The position numbers were made by a program, and so were the translations under genes. DNA of 16,813 nt from NCBI GenBank assembly GCA_964587555.1, contig CAZPLR010000044.1, positions 1 through 16,813 on the forward strand. Direction: 5' to 3'. The notes under the pieces are model-generated. The model had not been told where the DNA came from and made no database searches. It saw only the letters and a program-made list of their open reading frames with translations. Below, one piece after another: positions 1 through 5,869 of the stretch (positions are counted from its first letter, which is position 1; each line of letters begins with the position of its first letter). The stretch is from JAHHTP01 sp964587555. Its GTDB lineage: Bacteria > Bacillota > Clostridia > Oscillospirales > Ruminococcaceae.

Positions 1-54
1 ACCTTTGTCCGCAAGGAGCTTTGGGACGAGGAATTAGAGAAAAACGGATTTTAA
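1..54 (+). CDS. 3' end of an unidentified upstream gene (partial)
   Basis: An open frame enters from the left edge and gives 17 residues (TFVRKELWDEELEKNGF) before TAA at 52-54. It is directly followed by a strong terminator, as expected for the end of a real gene. The tail is charged and too short to assign to a family. A recO- or era-type gene often lies upstream of glycyl-tRNA synthetase in Firmicutes, but nothing here confirms that. Confidence 0.6.
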   Translation, partial: TFVRKELWDEELEKNGF

Positions 55-64
55 GCGATGTTTG

Positions 65-91
65 GGAGCGGGCGCAAGTCCGCTCCTTTTT
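65..91 (+). terminator. Rho-independent terminator of the upstream gene
   Basis: A perfect 7-base-pair GC-rich stem (GGAGCGG at 65-71 with CCGCTCC at 80-86) encloses an 8-base loop and is followed by five T residues. It begins 10 bases after the stop codon of the partial upstream gene, so glyS is probably transcribed separately. Confidence 0.9.
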
Positions 92-129
92 CTGCGGCGT
101 GAATATGTTGTCATTTTTTGCTTTTAGGG

Positions 130-158
130 TTGCAAAAGATGTGATTTTGTGTTACAAT
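130..158 (+). promoter_or_regulatory. Sigma-A-type promoter for glyS
   Basis: TTGCAA (130-135) and TACAAT (153-158) are separated by exactly 17 bases. Transcription would start near 165, giving a leader of about 45 nt before the glyS start codon. That is too short for a T-box riboswitch. Confidence 0.8.
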
Positions 159-210
159 AATAATAATTGTAAAGCGGGCGTCCGAGCGATATGGGCGGGA
201 AGGAGTTTTT

Positions 211-1587
211 ATGAAGAATCAAGAGAAAACGATGGAAAAAATTGTTAATCTCTGTAAGGGCAGAGGGTTTGTATATGCAGGCAGCGAGATTTACGGCGGA
301 CTTTCCAACACATGGGACTATGGTCCTTTGGGCGTTGAATTCAAAAATAACGTGAAAAAGGCATGGTGGAAGAAATTTGTGCAGGAATCCCGCTATAATG
401 TCGGCTTGGATTCCGCTATCCTGATGAATCCGGAGGTTTGGGTGGCTTCGGGCCATGTCGGCGGTTTTTCCGATCCGCTGATCGACTGCAAAGGATGCAA
501 GGCGCGCCATCGCGCGGATAAGCTTATCGAGGACGCGGCGGGAATCTCTGCCGACGGCTGGAGCAACGAGGAAATGATGTCCTACATCCGCGAGAACGGG
601 ATTGTCTGCCCAGTCTGCGGCGGGAAGGATTTTACCGATATTCGCGCGTTTAATCTGATGTTTAAGACCTTCCAAGGTGTCACCGAGGATTCTAAGAGCG
701 AGCTGTATCTGCGTCCGGAAACGGCGCAGGGTATTTTTGTTAATTTTGATAATGTGCAGCGCACGACCAGAAGGAAGCTGCCGTTTGGCATCTGCCAGAT
801 CGGTAAGACGTTCCGAAATGAGATTACGCCGGGCAACTTTATTTTCCGCACCCGCGAGTTTGAGCAGATGGAGATGGAGTTTTTCTGCAAGCCGGACACC
901 GATCTGGAGTGGTTTGCTTACTGGAAGAAGCACTGCAAGAACTTCCTGTTGTCGCTTGGCATGAAGGAAGAGAATGTGCGGCTGCGTGACCATGACCAGA
1001 AGGAACTTTCGTTCTATTCAAAGGCGACGACCGATATCGAATATTTATACCCGTTCGGCTGGGGAGAGTTATGGGGGATTGCCGACCGCACCGATTACGA
1101 CCTGAACCGGCATATTGCGCATTCCGGCAAGAGCCTGACCTATTTTGATCAGGAGAAGAATGAGCATTATGTGCCGTATGTCGTCGAACCGTCGCTTGGT
1201 GCGGATCGCGTGGCGCTTGCATTTTTGTGCGAGGCGTATGACGAGGAGACGTTGGCGGACGGCACCTCGCGTACCGTAATGCGTTTTCATCCGGCGCTTG
1301 CGCCTTATAAAGCAGCGGTTCTGCCGCTTTCGAAAAAGCTTTCGGAAAGAGCGCTTTCGGTTTACGATATGCTGGCGAAAAGCTTCACTGTCGATTACGA
1401 CGAAGCGGGCAATATCGGCAAGCGTTACCGCAGGGAGGATGAGATCGGCACGCCGTTTTGCGTTACGATCGACTTTGAAACCGAGAACGACGGCTGCGTG
1501 ACGGTGCGTGAGCGCGACAGCATGGAGCAGATCAGAATCCCGATTGCGGAGGCTGCGGATTATATCCAGAAGAAGTGTGAATTTTAA
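211..1587 (+). CDS. glyS: Glycyl-tRNA synthetase, single-chain class II type
   Basis: This cytoplasmic enzyme charges tRNA-Gly with glycine using ATP. The 458 residues match the usual length of the homodimeric, eukaryote-like GlyRS of Firmicutes, as opposed to the two-subunit GlyQ/GlyS form. Visible signatures are the N-terminal GSEIYGGLSNTWDYGPLG (24-41), a Cys-rich insertion (CKGC at 93-96 and CPVC at 133-136), RPETAQGIF (about 169-176), class II motif 2 around FRNEITPGNF...RTREFEQMEMEFF (201-225) and motif 3 around EPSLGADRVALAFL (about 327-340). An anticodon-binding domain follows to the C-terminus. ATG 211 is chosen because AAGGAG ends 5 bases upstream; an in-frame ATG at 232 lacks such a site. 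It has its own promoter and appears to be transcribed alone. Confidence 0.97.
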   Translation: MKNQEKTMEKIVNLCKGRGFVYAGSEIYGGLSNTWDYGPLGVEFKNNVKKAWWKKFVQESRYNVGLDSAILMNPEVWVASGHVGGFSDPLIDCKGCKARHRADKLIEDAAGISADGWSNEEMMSYIRENGIVCPVCGGKDFTDIRAFNLMFKTFQGVTEDSKSELYLRPETAQGIFVNFDNVQRTTRRKLPFGICQIGKTFRNEITPGNFIFRTREFEQMEMEFFCKPDTDLEWFAYWKKHCKNFLLSLGMKEENVRLRDHDQKELSFYSKATTDIEYLYPFGWGELWGIADRTDYDLNRHIAHSGKSLTYFDQEKNEHYVPYVVEPSLGADRVALAFLCEAYDEETLADGTSRTVMRFHPALAPYKAAVLPLSKKLSERALSVYDMLAKSFTVDYDEAGNIGKRYRREDEIGTPFCVTIDFETENDGCVTVRERDSMEQIRIPIAEAADYIQKKCEF

Positions 1588-1608
1588 CACATTTTCAATA
1601 ATTGACCG

Positions 1609-1637
1609 TTGCAAGTTGGCTTTTCATATGCTATAAT
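1609..1637 (+). promoter_or_regulatory. Extended -10 promoter for the aac(3)-like/LRR operon
   Basis: TTGCAA (1609-1614) and a perfect TATAAT (1632-1637) are spaced 17 bases apart, with an extended -10 TG at 1629-1630. The predicted transcript starts near 1644, about 60 nt before the acetyltransferase start codon. The -35 hexamer is the same as at the glyS promoter. Confidence 0.85.
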
Positions 1638-1705
1638 GAGAATATTAGCGCATAGGATGCGCTATACTTTGGATGATGTGAGGAGCAGGATAAGGGGAAA
1701 TACGA

Positions 1706-2506
1706 ATGATCCTACAAAAGCTGGAGGCGCAGCTTCGGGCATTGGGCGTAAGGGAAGGCGACATATTGCTTTGCCATAGCGCGCTGCGGCCGTTAAGAAC
1801 GAATCAGGATGCGGGCTATATCACGCCGCAGAATATCATCGACACGCTGCTTGCCTGTGTTGGCAAGACAGGGACGCTGCTGATGCCGGCGCTTTCCTAC
1901 GCAACGGTTGACGAACGGGACAATCTGTTTGATGTAAAAAGAACCAAAAGCTGTGTGGGAGCGATTTCGGAGGTGTTCCGCACCGAATATCCCGTTGTGC
2001 GAAGTATGCATCCGACTCACTCGGTTTGCGCATGGGGCGCAAAGGCGAAGGAACTTACCGAGAGGCATTTTCTTGACCGGACGCCGGTTGGGGAAAATTC
2101 ACCGTTTCGGCTTTTGGCGGAATATGACGGGAAGATACTGATGCTGGGCTGCGGGCTGCAGCCGATGACTTTTATGCACGGGGTCGAGGAACTGGTCGTA
2201 CCGGATTACCTCTTTCGAAACGAGAAGGTATTATACCGATTGCGGGACGAAAACGGCGATGAGAGAAGCGTTTGCTACACGCGGCATGATTTTGCCGGGT
2301 ATAAGCAGCGCTATGACCGGCTGATGGAAGTGATGGAAGGAAGAATCGCCTGCAAGGAGGCGCTTGGCGGGCAGGCGTATTTGTTAAGCAGCCGGATGGT
2401 AAAGGAAAAGGCGCTGCAAAAGCTTTGGAAAGATGCGCACTATTTTGTAGAACCGCTGGAGATATCCGGCGAAAAGATTCAAGACGCTACGGAGGAACAT
2501 AAATGA
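1706..2506 (+). CDS. AAC(3)-family N-acetyltransferase (YokD-like)
   Basis: The 266-residue protein belongs to the antibiotic acetyltransferase AAC(3) family, which moves acetyl from acetyl-CoA to an amine. Recognisable family blocks are LLCHSALRPL (21-30), TLLMPALSY (57-65), MHPTHSVCAWG (101-111) with the conserved His105, TPVGENSPFRLL (126-137), and KILMLGCG...TFMHGVEE (143-162). AAGGGG at 1692-1697, 8 bases before ATG 1706, supports the start. Family membership is clear but the substrate is not: many chromosomal members such as B. subtilis YokD and FrbF-type enzymes are not proven aminoglycoside resistance enzymes. The stop codon overlaps the start of the LRR gene (ATGA), so the two are likely co-translated. 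Confidence 0.9.
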   Translation: MILQKLEAQLRALGVREGDILLCHSALRPLRTNQDAGYITPQNIIDTLLACVGKTGTLLMPALSYATVDERDNLFDVKRTKSCVGAISEVFRTEYPVVRSMHPTHSVCAWGAKAKELTERHFLDRTPVGENSPFRLLAEYDGKILMLGCGLQPMTFMHGVEELVVPDYLFRNEKVLYRLRDENGDERSVCYTRHDFAGYKQRYDRLMEVMEGRIACKEALGGQAYLLSSRMVKEKALQKLWKDAHYFVEPLEISGEKIQDATEEHK

Positions 2507-3732
2507 GCAGTTATAAGGAACGGTACGAAAGTTACTTAGAGAAGAAGGAGCAGTTGGATTTTCTTTATCCGGGCTGCCGATTCAGCGAGGTAAAAAAGGA
2601 TGCAGATACGCTCATTATGCTCGACGGGTGTGAGGTAAGCAGAGGGACGGACGCGGTGATTCCGGACTTTGTCACCATCATCGGTCCGGGCGCATTTGGG
2701 CGCAATCAAAAGCTGACGCGGATTGTTATTCCGAAGCAGGTTGAACTGATCGGACCGTTTGCGTTCGCCGAGTGCCGCCAGCTTTACGAAGTGACCTTTG
2801 AAAAAGGGTCGACCCTTCTGGATATTGCGTCGATTGCATTCCGTGAAACGGCGTTAGAGCATATTGATATTCCTGCTACGGTCAAAAAGATCGACGTACA
2901 TGCGTTTCAGTACTGCAAGCGGCTGAAAGAGGTCAACTTTGCGGTGAATGCGGCGCTGGAGGAAATCTCGACCGGAGCGTTTGCCGACAGCGGTCTGCGC
3001 AGCGTGTCGATCCCGAACAGCGTAAAGCACATCGGCCCGCAGGCGTTTATGAATTGTTCGGAGCTGCGGGAGGTTTACACTTGGCCGTCCTCCCCGCTTT
3101 CCGGCTTTGCGGACGGCACGTTTGTCGGGACAGCGATCAGCAAGATCACGATTCCGTCTCGGATGCAGGTGATCTGTGCGAACGTATTTTTAGGCTGCGC
3201 AAATTTAAAGGAGGTCAATTTCGCGGAGGATTCCCAGCTTCGTTCGATTCACAGCAGAGCGTTTGGAGAATCTGGGCTGGAGCGGATCTCGATTCCAGAA
3301 ACGGTGGAGGAGATCGGGCGGCAGGCATTTGCGAAATGCAGCCGGCTCAAGGAGATCGACTTGCCGGCAAAAGGAAATTTAAAACGTATCTGCGACGGCG
3401 CGTTTGCGGGCGCGGGGATTGAGAAGATTACAATACCGGCGACGGTAGAGGAGATCGAGCATCACGCGTTTTTGGAATGCCGCAAGCTTTCGAAGGTAAC
3501 GTTTGCCAGAGGGTGCAAATTGACCGAGTTTTCCGAGTGTTTATTTGCGCTTTCCGGGATTGAGAAGATTTCGATCCCGGCGTCGGTGGAGAAGATCAAC
3601 CGCCAAGTTTTCTTCAAATGTACCGAGTTAAAGGAAATCAAGGTCAGCAAAAACACAAAACTGAAGCTGATTGCCAAGGACTGCTTAGTTGGGGCGAAGC
3701 TTCAGCGATTTCCGGCAAAGCCGGACAAATAA
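2503..3732 (+). CDS. BspA-type leucine-rich repeat protein, apparently cytoplasmic
   Basis: The 409-residue protein is almost wholly built of LRR_5/BspA-like repeats of the form xxAFxxCxxLKEVxF and xxAFxxSGLxxIxIPxxVxxI. Repeat anchors (A/F positions) fall at residues 64, 87, 112, 134, 159, 181, 206, 228, 253, 275, 300, 322, 347, 369 and 394. From residue 87 the spacing alternates strictly 25/22, a 47-residue super-repeat. Residues 1-50 form a charged non-repeat cap. There is no signal peptide, membrane segment or sorting signal, unlike most BspA proteins, which are surface exposed; the product is probably intracellular and protein-binding. Its start overlaps the preceding stop codon by ATGA, indicating translational coupling to the AAC(3)-like enzyme. 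The binding partner is unknown. Confidence 0.92.
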   Translation: MSSYKERYESYLEKKEQLDFLYPGCRFSEVKKDADTLIMLDGCEVSRGTDAVIPDFVTIIGPGAFGRNQKLTRIVIPKQVELIGPFAFAECRQLYEVTFEKGSTLLDIASIAFRETALEHIDIPATVKKIDVHAFQYCKRLKEVNFAVNAALEEISTGAFADSGLRSVSIPNSVKHIGPQAFMNCSELREVYTWPSSPLSGFADGTFVGTAISKITIPSRMQVICANVFLGCANLKEVNFAEDSQLRSIHSRAFGESGLERISIPETVEEIGRQAFAKCSRLKEIDLPAKGNLKRICDGAFAGAGIEKITIPATVEEIEHHAFLECRKLSKVTFARGCKLTEFSECLFALSGIEKISIPASVEKINRQVFFKCTELKEIKVSKNTKLKLIAKDCLVGAKLQRFPAKPDK

Positions 3733-3745
3733 GGCTTGACAGGAA

Positions 3746-3780
3746 GGGCTGCTGCATCAAACAACGCAGCGGCTCTTTTT
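3746..3780 (+). terminator. Terminator after the LRR gene
   Basis: Arms GGGCTGCTGC (3746-3755) and GCAGCGGCTC (3766-3775) pair over 10 positions, two of them G-T wobbles, around a 10-base loop. Five T residues follow. The start of the next gene lies only 18 bases beyond the T run, with no clear promoter between, so termination may be partial and the downstream gene may depend on read-through. Confidence 0.75.
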
Positions 3781-3798
3781 CCTTAAGGGGGAAGAAGG

Positions 3799-4134
3799 AT
3801 GGAAAAACAGATCGCCTGCATTTCAGACCTTGCGGCGATTTTGCGGCAGCAATTTGCGCGCGGGTTTTATGATGATAAGCTGCCGCTGATGATTTATGAT
3901 CCATACGGGGTCAAAATTTGCGAGATATGCAAGGACGATCCGGAAAAGTGGGTGAAAACGCCGTATGAATACAGCATTGCTGCCAGCCGGAAGCTATGTT
4001 CGAAAAAGCGTTGGGCGCAGATGAGCATTGTCGAGCAGGTGGAGCTTTGCGGATGCTGGTACGAGCTTGCGATCGAGGCGTACCTAGACCCGGCGTATGA
4101 GGCGGGCGCAGATTTTGAGATCGAGGACGAGTAA
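3799..4134 (+). CDS. Unrecognised 111-residue protein
   Basis: I do not recognise a family. The product is small and soluble, with no signal peptide or membrane helix, several cysteines including a CEIC pair near residue 42 and a CGC near residue 86, many aromatic residues and an acidic C-terminus (ADFEIEDE). A purine-rich site (GGGGGAAGAAGG) just precedes ATG 3799, supporting translation. It lies 66 bases after the LRR gene, across a terminator-like hairpin, in the same direction, and may be expressed by read-through from that operon. Its codon use resembles that of its neighbours. A function cannot be proposed from sequence alone. Confidence 0.75.
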   Translation: MEKQIACISDLAAILRQQFARGFYDDKLPLMIYDPYGVKICEICKDDPEKWVKTPYEYSIAASRKLCSKKRWAQMSIVEQVELCGCWYELAIEAYLDPAYEAGADFEIEDE

Positions 4135-4144
4135 AGGCGCTTTT

Positions 4145-4163
4145 AAGCCCGAATTTGGGTTTT
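4145..4163 (+). terminator. Weak hairpin after the 111-residue gene, possible terminator
   Basis: AAGCCC (4145-4150) pairs with GGGTTT (4157-4162), including one G-T wobble, around a 6-base loop. A short T stretch at the 3' edge then turns into AAAT. The stem is only 6 pairs, so this is a tentative call. Confidence 0.35.
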
Positions 4164-4225
4164 AAATAGAAAGCCGGCTGACAGATGTTCAGAGGGGATT
4201 TTTATGATAAGAAAGGAGAATTTTT

Positions 4226-5035
4226 ATGGCATTGTTACACGTTGATTTCTTTTCGAATGTGTTGGGGATGTGCATGAACATGGACGTCATTCTGCCGCAG
4301 AAAACAGAGGGGCAGATCGGTATGGAGGGCGTTGGTTCGGACGAATACACCTATCCGACGCTGTACCTGCTGCACGGTATGAGCGACGACCACACGATTT
4401 GGCAGCGACGCACCTCGATTGAGCGGTATGCCAACCAAGCGGGCATTGCGGTGGTTATGCCGACGACGCATCTGGGATTTTATACCGATATGAAGCACGG
4501 TTTAAAGTACTTTACTTTCATTGCGAAGGAGCTGCCGCAGATATGCCGCGACTTTTTCCCGCGGATGTCGCCAAAGCGGGAAGAAACCTTTGTCGCGGGG
4601 CTTTCGATGGGCGGCTACGGCGCGGTCAAATGCGGGTTAAACTGTCCGGAAACCTTTTCGAAGGCGGCGAGCTTATCGGGGGGTCTGGGCAAGATGAGAG
4701 GCATTGCTTCGATTCCGATAGAGGAGCGCGTAAACTGCAACACGCTGGTGTACAACATTTTTGGGACTGAGGAGGAATTTGAGGGTTCGGAGAACGACCT
4801 GTTCGCCTGCGCGAAGCGCTTGAAGGATTCCGGAAAGCCGCTGTGCGATATTTTCCAGTGGTGCGGCACCGAGGACTTTTTGTATGAGCAGAACGTAGAT
4901 TTCCGCAACTATATGCAGTCGATTGATTATCCGGTGACTTACACCGAGTCGCCGGGCGTACATGCGTGGGAATACTGGGATGAGCAGATCCAGAATGTAC
5001 TGCGCTGGATGCTGCCGGAGCGGTTTGCACATTAA
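4226..5035 (+). CDS. Alpha/beta-hydrolase esterase, EstA/FrmB-like
   Basis: This 269-residue protein belongs to the esterase D / putative esterase family, which includes tributyrin esterase EstA, S-formylglutathione hydrolase and feruloyl or acetyl-xylan esterases. These hydrolyse short-chain acyl esters. The catalytic triad is visible: nucleophile Ser127 in GLSMG (125-129), Asp217 in CGTEDFLY, and His246 in PGVHAWEYWD. The oxyanion-hole region is LLHGMSDDHTIW (48-59). No signal peptide is seen, so it is likely cytoplasmic. AAAGGAG 6-7 bases before ATG 4226 fixes the start. A palindromic terminator follows. The natural substrate could be a dietary acyl ester, but this is not resolved by sequence. 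Confidence 0.92.
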   Translation: MALLHVDFFSNVLGMCMNMDVILPQKTEGQIGMEGVGSDEYTYPTLYLLHGMSDDHTIWQRRTSIERYANQAGIAVVMPTTHLGFYTDMKHGLKYFTFIAKELPQICRDFFPRMSPKREETFVAGLSMGGYGAVKCGLNCPETFSKAASLSGGLGKMRGIASIPIEERVNCNTLVYNIFGTEEEFEGSENDLFACAKRLKDSGKPLCDIFQWCGTEDFLYEQNVDFRNYMQSIDYPVTYTESPGVHAWEYWDEQIQNVLRWMLPERFAH

Positions 5036-5051
5036 AAAGACGGAAGTTGGG

Positions 5052-5077
5052 GGGCGGACAGCGCTGTCCGCCCTCTT
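5052..5077 (+). terminator. Strong palindromic terminator after the esterase gene
   Basis: GGGCGGACAGC (5052-5062) is immediately followed by its exact reverse complement GCTGTCCGCCC (5063-5073). This is a 22-base perfect palindrome whose hairpin would have a 4-base loop. It is followed by TCTTT. The symmetry could also serve the opposite strand, but no gene converges here. Confidence 0.75.
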
Positions 5078-5120
5078 TGCCTTATGTATCAGGCGCAAAA
5101 AATGAAAAAAGAAGGGATGA

Positions 5121-5801
5121 GTGAAAATGGTATGTATCGGGAATGACTGGGACATGCTGTTAAAAGACGAATTTGAGCAGGATTACTACAAGCAGCTTCG
5201 GCGCTTTCTGAAGCAGGAGTACGGCACGCACACGGTTTACCCGAATATGTATCATATTTTCGATGCGCTGAAATTCACGCCATATTCCAACCTGAAGGCG
5301 GTGATCTTAGGGCAGGATCCGTACCATGGACCGGGACAGGCGCACGGGCTTTCTTTTTCCGTGCAGAAGGGGGTGCCGATCCCGCCTTCGCTGCACAATA
5401 TTTTCTCGGAGCTGCAAGCTGATCTTGGGTATCAGCCGCCGCATGACGGGGATTTATCCTTGTGGGCAAAGCAGGGCGTTTTGCTGCTCAACACGGTTTT
5501 GACGGTGCGGGCAGGAGAGGCAAATTCCCATCGAAATCAGGGCTGGGAGCATCTGACTGACGCGATCATCTCCCGCTGCAACGAGTGCCCGCATCCGATA
5601 GTTTTCATCCTTTGGGGTTCTCCGGCGCGGGCGAAAAAGGCGCTGATTACTGATCCAAAGCATTTGATTTTGGAGTCGGCGCATCCAAGTCCGCTTTCGG
5701 CAAACCGCGGTTTTTTTGGCTGCCGTCATTTCTCGAAGGCAAACGCATTCTTGCTGCAAAATGGCATTGCGCCGATCAATTGGGATTTAAACAGCCTATA
5801 A
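5121..5801 (+). CDS. ung: Uracil-DNA glycosylase, family 1
   Basis: Ung removes uracil from DNA to start base-excision repair. The 226-residue length is typical. Signatures are the water-activating loop GQDPYH (64-69, catalytic Asp66) continuing to GPGQAHGLSFSV, the uracil-pocket region GVLLLNTVLTV, and the DNA-intercalation loop HPSPLSA (188-194) followed by NRGFFGCRHFSKAN. The start is ambiguous: GTG 5121 has GAAGGG 4 bases upstream, while in-frame ATG 5127 has the same site 10 bases upstream; the two differ by only two residues. There is no obvious promoter between the upstream terminator and the gene. Confidence 0.97.
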   Translation: MKMVCIGNDWDMLLKDEFEQDYYKQLRRFLKQEYGTHTVYPNMYHIFDALKFTPYSNLKAVILGQDPYHGPGQAHGLSFSVQKGVPIPPSLHNIFSELQADLGYQPPHDGDLSLWAKQGVLLLNTVLTVRAGEANSHRNQGWEHLTDAIISRCNECPHPIVFILWGSPARAKKALITDPKHLILESAHPSPLSANRGFFGCRHFSKANAFLLQNGIAPINWDLNSL

Positions 5802-5851
5802 ACACGCCGGCTTTTGAAAGGAAACGGGGAAAGGAGAGCAGAGAGGATAAA

Positions 5852-5869
5852 ATGGTGGTTTTAAGATGA
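5852..5869 (+). CDS. Possible 5-codon leader ORF (MVVLR)
   Basis: ATG at 5852 is preceded at 5 bases by GAGAGGA, a better ribosome binding site than the large gene at 5866 has. It encodes MVVLR and its TGA stop (5867-5869) overlaps the 5866 start as ATGA. It may be a translational-coupling leader, or the site may simply serve the larger gene at a long spacing. No conservation evidence is available. Confidence 0.3.
   Translation: MVVLR

Noticed and set aside
124..993. Long reverse-strand open frame of 289 codons
   Set aside because: It lies antisense to glyS, whose family motifs are unmistakable, and its translation shows no family resemblance.
1706..2506. Acquired aminoglycoside-resistance gene
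   Set aside because: The family is right, but there is no mobile element, integron or flanking repeat, and codon use matches its neighbours. A chromosomal YokD-like role is more likely.
3736..3764. TTGACA at 3736-3741 as a promoter for the 111-residue gene
   Set aside because: The -35 is perfect, but no acceptable -10 lies 16-18 bases downstream, and the site is inside the terminator hairpin region.
4178..4208. CTGACA/TATGAT promoter for the esterase gene
   Set aside because: The spacer is 19 bases and both hexamers are imperfect; transcription would start almost at the ribosome binding site.
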